A DNA stretch of 64,000 nt from Asparagopsis taxiformis (lineage: Eukaryota; Rhodophyta; Florideophyceae; Bonnemaisoniales; Bonnemaisoniaceae), in the NCBI GenBank assembly GCA_030407315.1, contig JALQPE010001684.1, positions 1 to 64,000 on the forward strand. The letters are read 5' to 3'. Position numbers and translations under genes: made by a program. The notes beneath the pieces are model-generated. The model was not told the origin of the DNA and searched no databases. It saw only the letters and a list, made by a program, of their open reading frames with translations. Of the stretch, positions 23,004-34,139 are shown piece by piece; the first letter of the stretch is position 1; each line of letters starts with the position of its first letter.

Positions 23004-23275
23004 TACCGGATACAGTTTCTGGGTTTCATGGGCCAGGTGCAATGCACTCATCGGTCGGCTGAGCTGGCTGCTGTGCGGCCAATGAGTGCATTGCGCCTGG
23101 TTAGGTGAAGTGAAAATAATACCGGGTATAGTTTCTGGGTTTCAAGGGCCAGGTGCAGTGAACTCATTGGCCGCACCGCAACCATCTCATCCGGCCAATG
23201 AGTGCATTGCACATGGCTCGGTGAATTGAAAATAATACCAAAGTACCGAGTATTATTCCTGGGTTCCAATGACCA
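23004..23275. repeat. 115-bp tandem repeats with internal hairpins
   Basis: Two and a partial third unit (about 23004-23118, 23119-23230, 23231-23275). Units start around TACCGGATACAGTTTCTGGG. Each full unit folds: AGGTGCAATGCACTCAT pairs with ATGAGTGCATTGCGCCT. The AAAATAATACCGGGTAT motif also occurs at 43213-43337. Confidence 0.75.
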
Positions 23276-23479
23276 ACCGCAGATAACTGATCCTTTTCTT
23301 TTCCACCAGCGCTCAGCGCAAACATGTCTTGCACGTACTGCGATTGCGCGGAGTTCCCTCTCCACTGTCACAGGAAACAGAATACTATGACGGCAATGAA
23401 TAAAAATCAAAACAGAAACAGACAGAGTCAAAATTAGAGTCCCATCCCTGTCCACTATGTATATTTGTCCCGAATGCAA

Positions 23480-25789
23480 CGATAGTCATCAGACTGATCT
23501 GCTTCAAATGTATCAACGGCGTCATTCGTTATATTTCATCTCTCTTTCGTGCCATGATGATTTAAAATCTGCACAGCTTTGTAGTAGTGTCACTTTTCGT
23601 TGAGAGCACTACGCTGAAGAAGAGAGCAGTTTCTCACGCTACAATAGCGTCAAGATTCATTATTCAGGGAGTTGGAACGGCGCCATTCAACAAAGATGGA
23701 CAATTTCGTTCGTCGAAATTCACAAAAGTTCGCAATTACACCCAGTAAGAAGGAATCTCAAAACGGTAACTTCCCGCATTCGCAATCGGTCTTTTTTGGT
23801 TCTCTAAACTAGTTTTCAGTGTCCAAAGCACAATTAGACAGACCCCTAAAGCCCCCATAACAGTTCCATCCAATAGTGTAGGGATTGGTGCCCATCAGCT
23901 AAAACTACCTATCACTGTTTTGTATCTGTTCTACCTTCAATGAACACAACTAGGCTTATTCCGACCCTTTTTCTCGGAAGCTCAGCTTCCTCACACTTAT
24001 TAACGACGCCTGGAACATCTTTTTAAATTTCCAGTGCTTCTTCCGTCACCAGTTCCGGCGACACAACGCGGGTTGAAATGACTGTACTCTCCAGAATTTC
24101 CAACACCTTCCCATAATTCAACTGCAGTCTGCTCGCGGAAAGTCTCCTTTTGGGTTCAGTTTTGAATAAACTGCATAATTAAATTGCTCATATAATGGTA
24201 GAAATGTTCAGAAATAATCAAATAACGTTGAAGCATTCACAATCCATGTGAACATAATTCCTCTCATATGTGGAAAGAACCAGCAAAATGGCAAAATATG
24301 ATGGAAGTACTGAGGTATTCAGCGCATATCAAAAATATCTAAGTGATATATCTTCTGCCACCTAGCAGTTTCCCCTCACTTCTAGTACCAGTACTTCTCA
24401 TTTCTTCTCTATGGATCTGAGAGAACCTAGCCCATATTTTTGATTTATATTATCCACTACGCAATGAGTAGGATGAAATTAGTATTGATCTGGCTAAGTA
24501 ACTGCAATATTCCATGCTACTCATATTTTATTGCCGTTTCATCATATTGAAAACATAATACAGAATAGTTTCCTACTTACCTGAGGAGAAGTAGACTAGT
24601 TATCTCGTGTTGGGTTCTTCAGCGAGCTTTTAAGACTCCATAGATTCTTGCTTGCGATTCATGAATGCACTGGATATGCGTATATTATTTCCATAAATGC
24701 CACCAACGAAAAGTTTACGATTACATTCCAGTATATTGCACAGTACGTCGCATTAGTCGTCTTATTACGGTAATAAATGATATATTCTGGACAGAACAGT
24801 TGCAATTCTCTTTGGAATGGTCTACTACTCATAATCTACACGATCCATTCGCTGTTTCTCCTTCAGTACACAGCTGGACACCATCACTAAGAGTCTAAGA
24901 TCGGTTTGACATTTTGTAGGGGCATGATTTCAATTACTGCTAATTTATCACGTCCAGAAAATTTGACAGATCATCGTTGCCAAATCATCTGCCAAATCAT
25001 CTGCCTTCAGGTTACGACGAGGTCATTAGGGGTGGATGAGCTGTCTATTTAAGGCTGCTGGTGTGCGACGCTTAGGAGATTTTATCATCCGAGTATCGTG
25101 AAGATGACAGGTAAGGCAGGTACGTTGTCGTAGAGGTATCTTTCCCCTCTCTTGTTTATTTTCACATGTTTTCCATGAAAGATAGCGCACTAAACATTAA
25201 TATCGTTCTTCACTGATCATATTCTAGTCTATTTATTCGAAATGGTCCTGGCATAGGTATTGGTATAAGGTTGATAAGATGAAAGCTTGCAAAAATGGGT
25301 CAATGATGGTAAGAATGTTTATTCCCTTCATATTCATGTTGTTCTCATCCTTTACAATACATTTCTATATCCAATTGCTAACCTGTTGCAAACGTCTATA
25401 GTTTTGTTTATTTCTTCCCTGTTTGAAAATGGCATCTAATTTCTGATGCACCCGACTTGCTAGCACATTGGACCTAGTTGTAGAAATAGTAAGATTCTAG
25501 ATACGATAGTTCGATTTGATGAGTAGTCTAGTCTAATGATAGAACTGAACCAGTCCTTTATGCATCGTTGTCCTTGCTACATAAAAATTTTGACATCCTT
25601 CTAGATCACAATTCATTATAATGAGGGATATATCCCTATACGTTTCCATGAAGAGCACCGAGAGCGATACTCCATTCTTCCCGACATTTCGTAGCCGGAT
25701 ACCTGAACATGCGACTGGAACGGCATTTACACCTGATTCTATCCTCCTGAACATCAATTGTAGGCACAAGAGTTACTACCCTAGACATC
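23480..25789. other. AT-rich intergenic region, no gene seen
   Basis: Short ORFs only; none shows a recognisable domain. One spot of interest is 25045-25112: a TATTTAAGG box is followed about 55 bases later by AAG-ATG-ACA and a GTAAGG donor-like site. Confidence 0.5.
25045..25112 (+). promoter_or_regulatory. Possible promoter plus first mini-exon
   Basis: CTATTTAAGG at about 25046, then GTGAAGATGACAGGTAAGG near 25100. A TATA-like box, a start codon and a 5' splice consensus within 70 bases could mark the 5' end of a spliced gene whose next exon I cannot find. Confidence 0.25.
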
Positions 25790-26530
25790 AAATTTTACTA
25801 CTTTCCAGCCCTGTCCCAGTCAGTACCACCAGGCACTACAATTCATTGTTTTAGTACTGACTTCCAGGTAGTAAACTGTGCTGCCCCAAGCATTATTCCC
25901 AGGTAGTGCAATTTACTGCCAGAACACAGACTTGGCACTGCCTGGAAGTACAAAAAATTGCAGCTCCACTGGGTAGCAGGAATTACTGCATGGTCTAACA
26001 ATAGAATACAGTACATTTTGCTATCTCAGAAATGATTTGCAGGCAGTAACATGCAGTACATCGGGGCAATGTCCAAATATAGAAAAATTTACTGCTCTCA
26101 TTCAGGCCTGCAAACAGCAAAACGCGCTACCGGAAACAGTAAATTCTACTGCCACACGGTGCTTCGCACGCCAGTAAATAAACCTGCCGTGGGCCATGAT
26201 GGTAGACAGAAAATTTTACTACCTCACTGTGCTTCCCAAGTCAGCAAAATCTACTACTATATTTTCTTTGCCAATCCATCACAAATCAGTCCTACTACAC
26301 AAGTCAAGTCCACCAACTATCAGTGCCTCCCATCACTGCCTCAGATCATACCTCCAGGCAGTACTTTCTACTGCCGTCGGCAGCACATCGCTGCTGCCTA
26401 TGGGCAGTGTACTGTACTGCCGGCAAGTAGGGCATTAATGTATTCTTGTGCAGTACTAAATTTCACTGCCTCAGCCAATAAATTTTACTGCCATACAGTA
26501 CTGCCCCAGGCCCGCTTTCAGACAAAGTAG
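25790..26530. repeat. GGCAGTA/TACTGCC motif array, left side of element A
   Basis: More than a dozen CAGTA or TACTG cores in both orientations, often paired as CAGTAAATTTTACTG-like or GGCAGTACTTTCTACTGCC palindromes. The array runs into the methyltransferase frame, ending its homology near 26530. Confidence 0.7.
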
Positions 26531-27631
26531 TGAACACGATTTGTTCATTGGGTTTTGGATGAATACGTAGGGACGACGGCTTAGAATGAGAGGAACATCG
26601 TCTGTACGCATGGATTGTTCCCCGCTTTCTGCATTTTGAAGAGCTTCTCCCCACCCAACCAACTGTTTGATACTGGAAAATATCAGGGCATGTCCTCCAG
26701 GGCGCAGCATTCGAGAAATGTCCTTTCCGGTACGAAACATTTGTGCGCTATTGATGTCATCATAGTCTGAATTGGTCTTGCCTTTCTCCCTCCGCGTGTT
26801 GAAGGGTGGATCGGTGAGCACAAGTTGTGCTTGTCCATCAATAGTATTCCCTGAAAGCATACCAATGGAATCAGTGTTAACCTGGTGCACTAACCTCGAG
26901 GCTGTACAGTTGTAAGCCACGCAAAATCTCTTCATGACGTTTTTCAATTGCACAATATGATCCGGTACCCCCTCTTCCTCACCCACTGCCTCTGCTGACG
27001 GTGTATCCTCCGCAACATCTTGCATAACCGTGTCCATTGCGGACGAAGCACTCCCATCCATGCTGGATGTATACTGGGATCCAGAGTCATTGGTAGGTTT
27101 CCTTCCACCTGTACCTAAACTGCGAGTGCTGTGCTGCATTGATTCATTCGACTCAAGACGAGAAAGAGATCTAGATGCTGCGTTGCGCTGTTCAGTCTCG
27201 TAGAGAATTTTCAAGTCGCAGACATCAACTGGCTTCACACGCATTTCACGGTTCCAGTTCTTCCATACCTTGAGTCTTTCGTGACCATCCAATGCGATGG
27301 ATTGTTCAATTCTTCTTTCGATGAAGGCGTTCAATCCAAATCGGTCAGGCTGATGGAAAAATTTAGTGCGCAGCCCTTCCATCTGGTTCGTACTTGATCC
27401 AAATACATCAATGACTGTCATACAGTCATACACAGACACTAGTACGGCTTCCGTCAAAGACCTCAACCTAGCATCAACAGAGATATCCAAAGTGCCTGGA
27501 TAACCTGCATCCTCGCGGACTTTCACTACCGGGGACGGAAGCAGAAGATCTGAGTAGTGGTCAGGATGTGCCCACCCGTCAGTACGATTAGCAAGACAGG
27601 TGAATTGGAATTTCTCAGAGTCGAAAACCAT
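26471..27631 (-). pseudogene. DNA methyltransferase of element A, C-terminally truncated
   Basis: The ATG at 27631 follows directly after, and in frame with, the TAA of the ParB ORF. Residues 1-130 match domain X of the element B enzyme (MVFDSEKFQF against IIFDSSEHWF). A Ser/Glu-rich linker follows, then VLTDPPFNTRRE near residue 290, the catalytic motif of a beta-class N6-adenine or N4-cytosine methyltransferase. LRPGGHALIF matches LRPGGHGIVF in B. Homology stops after DVPLILSRRPYVFIQNPM; the last residues are read from the motif array. The DPFSGT AdoMet-binding half, and any SET domain, are missing, so this copy should be catalytically dead. Confidence 0.75.
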
Positions 27632-28753
27632 TTATGGGCGACACATCACGTAGGCGCTTTCGAAGCCCAGAATCATCGCTGTTGTATCCCAAGCAGACAT
27701 GACCCTTTCCAAAACGACACCCACAGACTCTCCGTTTGCTCTTGTGCGCCGGAAAGGGGCGAATGTAGAAGTCTCTGTATCCCTCCCAGTTCTACGATGC
27801 TTCCTACCCCGGCGAATGGGTGCATTTCTGCGTCTAGTGAGGGCAATGTGCACAAATGAAATCATAAACATCAGCCTTCCAAATACTTTGTCTTCTTCTG
27901 TTAATGTTCTACCCTGTGCAATTCTTCCAGAACGAAAATACTCACAGGTGAGGACTTCGCGACACAATGGAGAAGCAATTTCACCACTTGTAGACATCCC
28001 AAACAACTGCTCGCCGACTGATGCTCTTTTCTCGAGAGATGTGGGAAACTCCATCGCAAAATTGTTCTGAACTTCCACAGGCCTTCCCCATACAATACAG
28101 AACAACTGCCACAGACAGCGAACCATTTTGGGATTGGGTTCTTCTATGCGACTGTAGGGGCGAAGCACACGAAGAATTGACAAGCAACTCTCGTACTGTG
28201 GCTGCCTCAGCACAGTTTCTGCCAAATCTTCGCGCTGAGATCCCACGGCGAGCCATCGCCTAATGGATGGCATATTCACGTCGCGAATTGTAACCATGCT
28301 TGAGATTCCTTGTTTTTCACCTGCGTTTCGCTCCCAGTACCCATCTCTAAGATCCAAAGTAAGATTAAGGTACTCAATGAAAGTCATCCTCTTCTGCCTG
28401 GATGCCATATCGTTCGCGTTTGATGCTTTGACACTATCTAGAAGGAAAGCAGCACTTGTAATCGGAGATATGTCGACTTCTTCTTCAATCATAGGAACAG
28501 TGAAATCACGCGGAAGCTCACCGTTCTCTATGAGCTTGATTACAGCTTTCGAACGATGCGCACCATCCAGCACCTCTACCTCACCGGCAATGATCCGACC
28601 GGTAATTGGGTTGTTGTCATTGTAGCCGTAAACCTGAATGCTCTCGGCAATAACATCGACGTGCCTGTAGTCGATTTCTCGAATCTCGAATCTCGACATA
28701 TCTTTTGATCTTGAATGGGTCGATGTGCAATAGCCCATTGCGCCGCTCACCAT
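27632..28753 (-). CDS. ParB-like domain plus helical domain X (element A)
   Basis: A 373-residue ORF starting at ATG 28753. The ParB/sulfiredoxin-fold signature is FEIREIDYRHVDVIAESI followed by EVEVLDGAHRSKAV (DGxHR at about residues 63-67). The remaining 240 residues are helical with a basic stretch (RRRNAPIRRGRKHRRTGR) that could be a nuclear signal. FGRLMFMISFVHIAL here matches FEVLMYFQALSIIRN in the element B enzyme, so this C-terminal part is the front of domain X. The ORF ends in TAA followed at once by the methyltransferase ATG in the same frame. In phages ParB-like and methyltransferase domains are often one protein. Likely originally a single ParB-X-methyltransferase. Confidence 0.75.
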   Translation of the reverse strand: MVSGAMGYCTSTHSRSKDMSRFEIREIDYRHVDVIAESIQVYGYNDNNPITGRIIAGEVEVLDGAHRSKAVIKLIENGELPRDFTVPMIEEEVDISPITSAAFLLDSVKASNANDMASRQKRMTFIEYLNLTLDLRDGYWERNAGEKQGISSMVTIRDVNMPSIRRWLAVGSQREDLAETVLRQPQYESCLSILRVLRPYSRIEEPNPKMVRCLWQLFCIVWGRPVEVQNNFAMEFPTSLEKRASVGEQLFGMSTSGEIASPLCREVLTCEYFRSGRIAQGRTLTEEDKVFGRLMFMISFVHIALTRRRNAPIRRGRKHRRTGRDTETSTFAPFRRTRANGESVGVVLERVMSAWDTTAMILGFESAYVMCRP

Positions 28754-29473
28754 GAAGGGGACGCCGAGAGGTGCTCGCTGGATTTCTCTTCTCAGAGGCC
28801 ATCGAGAAATAGATTCTTCACCTCAATCAGCCACCAGCAGAAAACAATCTTCTCTCCTACCTGCCGTTAAAAACCTTCGGCAACAATCTTGATAAACCTT
28901 AAATGCACAGTTAAAGAGTTAACCTGAATATTTTCAGGTATACTTTGGCTAGGTAGGGTACGTAATGAGGAATAATTAGGTTCTTCGGCGGCCTTTCAAT
29001 ACAATTATTTCGCCAACGGACATTTCCATTTTTGTTTTGAATTTGAAGTCCCCTCGAGAGATTGAGTTCGAAATCTGCCATCGGAGATTTCAAAACCAAT
29101 CTCTTGAGAGGACTTCATCTTCTGTTCGAACTTGCAGACTCGTTCTTACAACCAGTATATAAATATACACATTGATTTCACTGCATCATTCTCGATCCCT
29201 GCGTCTCTTTATACATACACGTCTAAGTTCCGTTATATTGCCACAGCGAAAAATACACCCAATCTACTGGTAATGGCTTCGAGCAGCTCGGAATAAGATC
29301 TTTATTATATGGTGATGAATGTTCAAGAGAGATGATCATCACGATGTTGGTCTCCCATGTCGCTTGGGACAGTTGTTAGTAATTTATAACCGTTACGAGT
29401 TATGCAAGTATAAAAATAGTAACCTACCAATTTTCTCTCTATCATTCCACACGGATACAAGCTGTACAGTTTT
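28754..29473. promoter_or_regulatory. Divergent promoter region of element A, cut by gypsy-2
   Basis: AT-rich DNA between the ParB start and gypsy-2. Removing gypsy-2 joins it to 41560-41620, giving a region of about 780 bp between the divergent ParB and Tudor-like genes. A plus-strand TATA-like TATATAAATA lies near 29156. An imperfect stem (29045-29064 with 29097-29116) encloses a smaller stem GAAATCT...AGATTTC. Confidence 0.45.
29469..29473. repeat. Target site duplication of gypsy-2 (AGTTT), left
   Basis: AGTTT immediately precedes the LTR and is repeated directly after the other LTR at 41555-41559. Confidence 0.9.
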
Positions 29474-30130
29474 GTAGTAGGTAGAAAATCCGCAAAGCGG
29501 CGAAACCACCCTACAGGTGTCCCGAGCCTCGGTAGCGTGGTAGAGCAAGCGAATCTTGCGTCAACCGCCAATGGCGAGTATACCACGAAAGGTCTTCCGG
29601 TAATACCGGGTGAAGGTTGGGGGTGCTCACGCACGAAGTGCGTATTGATGGAGCGAAAGACGTAACCCGTCGAGCTGTATAGCTAAAGCTAATTCGTCCT
29701 GGAAGGATGGAATAGAGCAATGCAAACACTGTTCAGTGGAGTCGTAAATTCCACGTGAGTTTACGTTACCTCTAAAGGTTAAGCACTCTGGCTAATCCAG
29801 AGGCATTTTATACTAAACTAAGTTACTGTAAACAGTTAGGGTAGGTAGACAGTTAGGAATAAATATCCTTATGTGCACCAATCAGATCCCTGATTATGGC
29901 GACTGCGGGAGCCCGCGAGATCACCGACTGTTAGTGTTACAGTGTAAAGTTAGCTGAGTCAGCTTAGTTCAAATTTGCCCCTTGTGGGGTCTTTAGTTGT
30001 CCCAATGGGTCCCTCTCCCTCACTGGTCTGAGGTACAGCGAGGCTGTTTCCATTGGTTATTCCCGAACCGGGGTCGTCCAATAGGATGTCGACACGACCC
30101 CACCAGGCCAGACCACTCCGTGGTATGACA
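29474..30130 (-). repeat. 3' LTR of gypsy-2
   Basis: On the minus strand it begins TGTCATACCACGG and ends CCTACTACA, giving TG...CA ends. It matches 40897-41554 apart from a handful of bases. Confidence 0.95.
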
Positions 30131-30145
30131 TCGCCCCCTCCTAAG
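30131..30145 (-). other. Polypurine tract of gypsy-2
   Basis: On the minus strand TTAGGAGGGGGCGA abuts the TG of the 3' LTR. Confidence 0.8.
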
Positions 30146-30593
30146 CCAATTGTCGTCCCGACAATTAAAATTCCAAAAATCCGTTGATTTTAAATTCCCA
30201 AATAATTTCCACCGCCGTGGCCGGCCAGCCGGGTAAAAATTTTGCGCGCCAAAAATTGGCTGTTATATTTACCCGTGCACACGGTTCCACCGCGAGCCTC
30301 GCTCATCCATCGGACTCACGACCCTTCGGGTTTCTTCATCCTCTTCACCGGCCCTGCCGTGTTTTCCAGCCCGCCGTTCTGGATTGCGAAGCGATCGCCT
30401 GCCTGGCGATTTGAATTCCGTACCTTTCGGTAGCTTGCTTGCGTGATACGCGACCTTTCTTGCGTTAAGGGTAACACCCGCTTTGCGTATTTTAGGTGTC
30501 CCTTCGGGTTTCAAGAAAAAGGCTCACGCCTGCTGCGACCGTACGGCTTGTCCGTTGATTTCTTCTTTGGCGATCACTAACTCCAGTGGAGTG

Positions 30594-30600
30594 TATATAA
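30594..30600 (+). promoter_or_regulatory. TATA box of the gypsy-2 antisense ORF
   Basis: GTGTATATAAGGGCGG lies about 20 bases before the ATG at 30619. The ORF therefore seems to have its own promoter, independent of the LTR and reading the other way. The 5' leader would be very short. Confidence 0.55.
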
Positions 30601-30618
30601 GGGCGGAAGATAATCAGC

Positions 30619-33600
30619 ATGGCTGCACACGGTAACAGCCCACAACGCAACATGCCTCCTCGTTCAACCCGGGCGTCTTCTCGCCGACCAACAACACGCC
30701 ACCAGGCGTCGCGTGCGAATGCGACTCCGGCCACGCCGTCAACAAACCCTTCGGCATCCGCCGCTGCAGCCCCTGCATCATCTGCGCAGCCGCCGGCTAC
30801 CGGTTCTCAAGTCCCGCCCTCTTCAGGGAATGTTCAAGAACAGGCTAAGTCGCCTTCATCCACTCGCCGTTCCACGGAACCCTCGCCGAAGGGGACGCCT
30901 CTCAAGGCCAAGTCAAGTCAACCGGCTGCGCCGTCGAAGGTAATTGCTTCTGCCAGCGATCCTCGCCCGGAGATAGAAGAAGTAGAAGTCCAACGGAACA
31001 CTCCGCGTTCGCCGCCAATCGACAAGCAGGGTTCTCCCCGTTCACCTCGCCAGACGCCGGAACCGGAAGAGATTGTTGTTGATGCCCCTGCTGCTTCGCA
31101 GCCTGTTCCGACCCCCGCGACTGCCGTCGCTCCTGCCACCACAGGTCGTACCATCGTTCCCCGACCCTCGGAGTATCCGGATCCATATGCGCGGAAGCCC
31201 GCTACGGCTGAGCCGGTCGCGTCCAGGAATCCTTACGAAGACTTGTACAGCCGTAATCGGCAGTTTGTTCTTGATGCTCGAAATCGCCAAGCGACCGAAG
31301 AAGTTAACCGCGGGGCTGTGGGCAGCAACTCAACGCTAGCGGCGTATGCTTATGGTAGAAGCGGGACGGCACAGCCGCAAGATACAAGCTTGGGTAGAGG
31401 TCCTCTTGTGGATCCATATCAATCTTCCGTCCCCGTGGGGAGTTCGGCGGCACCGACTTACTCTTTCCCAAAAAGGGTACCGGCTCCTTCCGCCGACTGG
31501 CGTCGCGAGGGCGAATTTTATCCTTCGAATGCTTCGGAACTCATGGTCTTTGACTCACACGAGTTGCCTTTTGCAAGGTATTTGCGAGCTCCTTGGGAGT
31601 ATTATCCCTTCGCCCGTCTACCCCTCCGGGAGTTCGTGAACGAGAACCACACCGACTTGCGTCGAGATCTTCGTCTGATGGTAGGCGTCAAACGCCGTAA
31701 TCCCCATGCGCTGCCAAACAGCTGGTCAGCTTACGCTCAACTTCCTTCCAGTCGGCCGATGCGGCATTTTCGTGTTCCTCACACTTTGCAGTGTGACCGC
31801 ACTTTTCTTCTTCACCCAGGCGATGCCTTGTATGTTGAGCGGATGACCCGTCGGCTGTTCGAGCCTCATTCGAACCAGGGAAGTATTCCGGATTTACCTA
31901 TCACTAGGTCAAGGTGGTTTGCGTATCCACCCCGCCCGGATACCGGTATGTTGGAATGTTATATGCGTGTACACGCTCGATACCTGACTCGGTCCACAAG
32001 CTTGCAAGTGTCGTCACTCGACTACCGAGTGTTCGGTTATCGCGCGAACCGCAACGTCAATAACCGGACGGCGAACTTGGCTGTGCCGACAGCGGAGTTG
32101 AACGCGACACTTGAAGATTCCCGCTGGGAAGGCGAGAACTCGCCGCCCTTATGCTTGCCTATTGGGGATACACCAGCGATGCTGTACTTCCACAGTGTGG
32201 TCGAAGCCGATCCCCGTGCTTGGGTGAAGTCTCGGTTCCTGGACTACGTCCTTCTGGAGCGTGAACTCCTTATTGGGTTGGAGATGGCGCGTCTCGTGGA
32301 GACGAGGGGATTCATTCCGGTATTAACCAAGCACTTGGCTGCGTCGGCCGTCACTACCTGGAAGGCTTTCCATGAGGTACCGTTATCACCGGTTGTACCG
32401 AGGACGCGTAGCGTGGATGCGAAGGTCATTGTCGACCTCCTCGAGGCTTCCTACAAGACCACCGAAGGTATCGAGGAGATTTCTTGTGCGATTGAAGGCG
32501 TGTCGCCGGAGAAGATCATTCCGTACTCGCATCCGAGTCTCCCGTTCAAGCCGGCTAAGCTGACAGCGTATTCTACCCGAGACGGGGTGGTGGTGGAGAC
32601 GCCTCCCTTCCGTCGCGATGGCGAGTTCGCCGATGACGGTCATTACTCGGAAGAGCCTGCAAGTTACTCCGACGGAGATTTGGAGGATTACTTATACAAG
32701 CCCGAACGGGAGATGCATGTACCACGCCCTGGGCGTTCTACTCCGGCTGGATATCGACACGCTGATCCCGGCTTCTCGCCTCACCCGACTGTGCCAGTCG
32801 CGCCCGCTCCTTACGAACCTGGGGTTCCACAATCAAGTGTTCATCCGCCAGTCCCGCGAGGCTTGGCACAACCGACCCGTCAGGGCTCTTCGTCTCCTTC
32901 GGAAGCTCCGTTTCTGTCGCCCGATCGTCGATCGGGTCAGTCCGTGGATCGTGACGGCCAGGCCGGTCGTTCTACCGCTCCTGCGGATATACTTGGGTCC
33001 CTTTTAAGTTCAGCGGAGCTGTTCTCGGTTACGAAGGTGCGCGAATTGGCGGAGACTCTTGGTGATGGCCAACTTTCGTCGGTATTTCCTCCGTGGGTTA
33101 GCGGTTACCCCGTTCGTGGAGCGTTGAATACCTTGGCAATGACGTGTATCACGTTGGGTACCCGGTACAAGGCTAGTCGCGAGCGACGAGATGCTGCCGA
33201 AACGCGCTATCGTGCAGAACGTGCGGGTCGCCGCTTAGCGGAAGAGAAGAACTCTCGATGGGAGCAAGATGCAGCTGCGAGGCAGAAGGTGTTTGACGAA
33301 CTGCAGACACGAGTCCAGGAATTGGAAGAGGAGTTGCGCTTGGCGCGGCGTCGTATACCGCATGAGCGAGGAAGGGATACGCCTAGCGCCCTGGGAACCC
33401 CAGCCAGTCTTCAACCTCAAGGAGGGACTTCCGGACATCGCCGGGATAGGTCACCCTCTGGTCGAGATGATGGTCGAAATGTTCGCGCTAGGCGCTCCAT
33501 GCCGGTTGATGTTGATACGCCTCTGCTACAGCTTGTTGATACGCCTGACCCGCCCAGGGCAGATTCGCCTTCGGTATCCGACGATGTGGATATTCCATCC

Positions 33601-33807
33601 CCGATGGCACCGGTTCCCTCAGCTCCAGCTGCGTCTCGACATCGCCCTCCGGCTCGGTTGCCTACTTCCCATAGGGATTCTGGCCGGGTGCGTCCTCGTG
33701 ACACTCGCTGGTCCACGGCTCAGCATCCGACCAACCGGTCCTTGAGGCCATCCCCATCCTATCCTTCGCATCAGCGTCCTCGTCCTTCCGACAACTTCCG
33801 TCGTTAA
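30619..33807 (+). CDS. Gypsy-2 antisense ORF, 1062 residues
   Basis: An uninterrupted ORF opposite in strand to gag-pol, between pol and the 3' LTR. Residues 1-290 are Pro/Ser/Ala-rich and disordered. Residues about 290-650 look folded (RYLRAPWEYYPFARLPL; CDRTFLLHPGDALYVERM; VKSRFLDYVLLERELLIGLE). About 850-910 is a charged coiled coil (ELQTRVQELEEELRLARRRI). The tail is Arg/Ser/Pro-rich. The folded part is shared with gypsy-1's antisense ORF. Antisense ORFs downstream of pol are known in some plant gypsy elements; I do not recognise this protein family. Possible roles are regulatory or structural, and neither is shown. Confidence 0.7.
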   Translation: MAAHGNSPQRNMPPRSTRASSRRPTTRHQASRANATPATPSTNPSASAAAAPASSAQPPATGSQVPPSSGNVQEQAKSPSSTRRSTEPSPKGTPLKAKSSQPAAPSKVIASASDPRPEIEEVEVQRNTPRSPPIDKQGSPRSPRQTPEPEEIVVDAPAASQPVPTPATAVAPATTGRTIVPRPSEYPDPYARKPATAEPVASRNPYEDLYSRNRQFVLDARNRQATEEVNRGAVGSNSTLAAYAYGRSGTAQPQDTSLGRGPLVDPYQSSVPVGSSAAPTYSFPKRVPAPSADWRREGEFYPSNASELMVFDSHELPFARYLRAPWEYYPFARLPLREFVNENHTDLRRDLRLMVGVKRRNPHALPNSWSAYAQLPSSRPMRHFRVPHTLQCDRTFLLHPGDALYVERMTRRLFEPHSNQGSIPDLPITRSRWFAYPPRPDTGMLECYMRVHARYLTRSTSLQVSSLDYRVFGYRANRNVNNRTANLAVPTAELNATLEDSRWEGENSPPLCLPIGDTPAMLYFHSVVEADPRAWVKSRFLDYVLLERELLIGLEMARLVETRGFIPVLTKHLAASAVTTWKAFHEVPLSPVVPRTRSVDAKVIVDLLEASYKTTEGIEEISCAIEGVSPEKIIPYSHPSLPFKPAKLTAYSTRDGVVVETPPFRRDGEFADDGHYSEEPASYSDGDLEDYLYKPEREMHVPRPGRSTPAGYRHADPGFSPHPTVPVAPAPYEPGVPQSSVHPPVPRGLAQPTRQGSSSPSEAPFLSPDRRSGQSVDRDGQAGRSTAPADILGSLLSSAELFSVTKVRELAETLGDGQLSSVFPPWVSGYPVRGALNTLAMTCITLGTRYKASRERRDAAETRYRAERAGRRLAEEKNSRWEQDAAARQKVFDELQTRVQELEEELRLARRRIPHERGRDTPSALGTPASLQPQGGTSGHRRDRSPSGRDDGRNVRARRSMPVDVDTPLLQLVDTPDPPRADSPSVSDDVDIPSPMAPVPSAPAASRHRPPARLPTSHRDSGRVRPRDTRWSTAQHPTNRSLRPSPSYPSHQRPRPSDNFRR

Positions 33808-34139
33808 CGTCTTCCTTCCCTAACCGGTTTATCTTCTTATACGCATTTGCGTCTTGTCTTCAGGTTAGATCGTTCATCCATGCGCCGTGTGCGGCTTGAT
33901 CATGTTTACCATTAAAAGGTTGGAATGTTTTTGTTTTTGTGGAATTTTTCTTTGGCCAGTCGGCTTCATACTTCTACCGAGTCCGGTGTTTGGTGTTTGG
34001 CCAACCCACCGGGTGCTTCTCGTGGTACCTTACCATCTCTTCTTCGTGCTCCCCCGCAGTGACGCTGCAACCACTAGCCGTTCTACTTGACGCTTCTGCG
34101 TACAATCAGCCTAGCTGTGGGGCAACCCTATATTTTCAC

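Noticed and set aside
24665..25854. 77-78-codon ORFs in the AT-rich region
   Set aside because: Isolated, random-looking composition, no motif.
29323..29729. Short ORFs inside the gypsy-2 LTRs, repeated at 40786-41153
   Set aside because: They are identical because the LTRs are identical and have no recognisable protein features.
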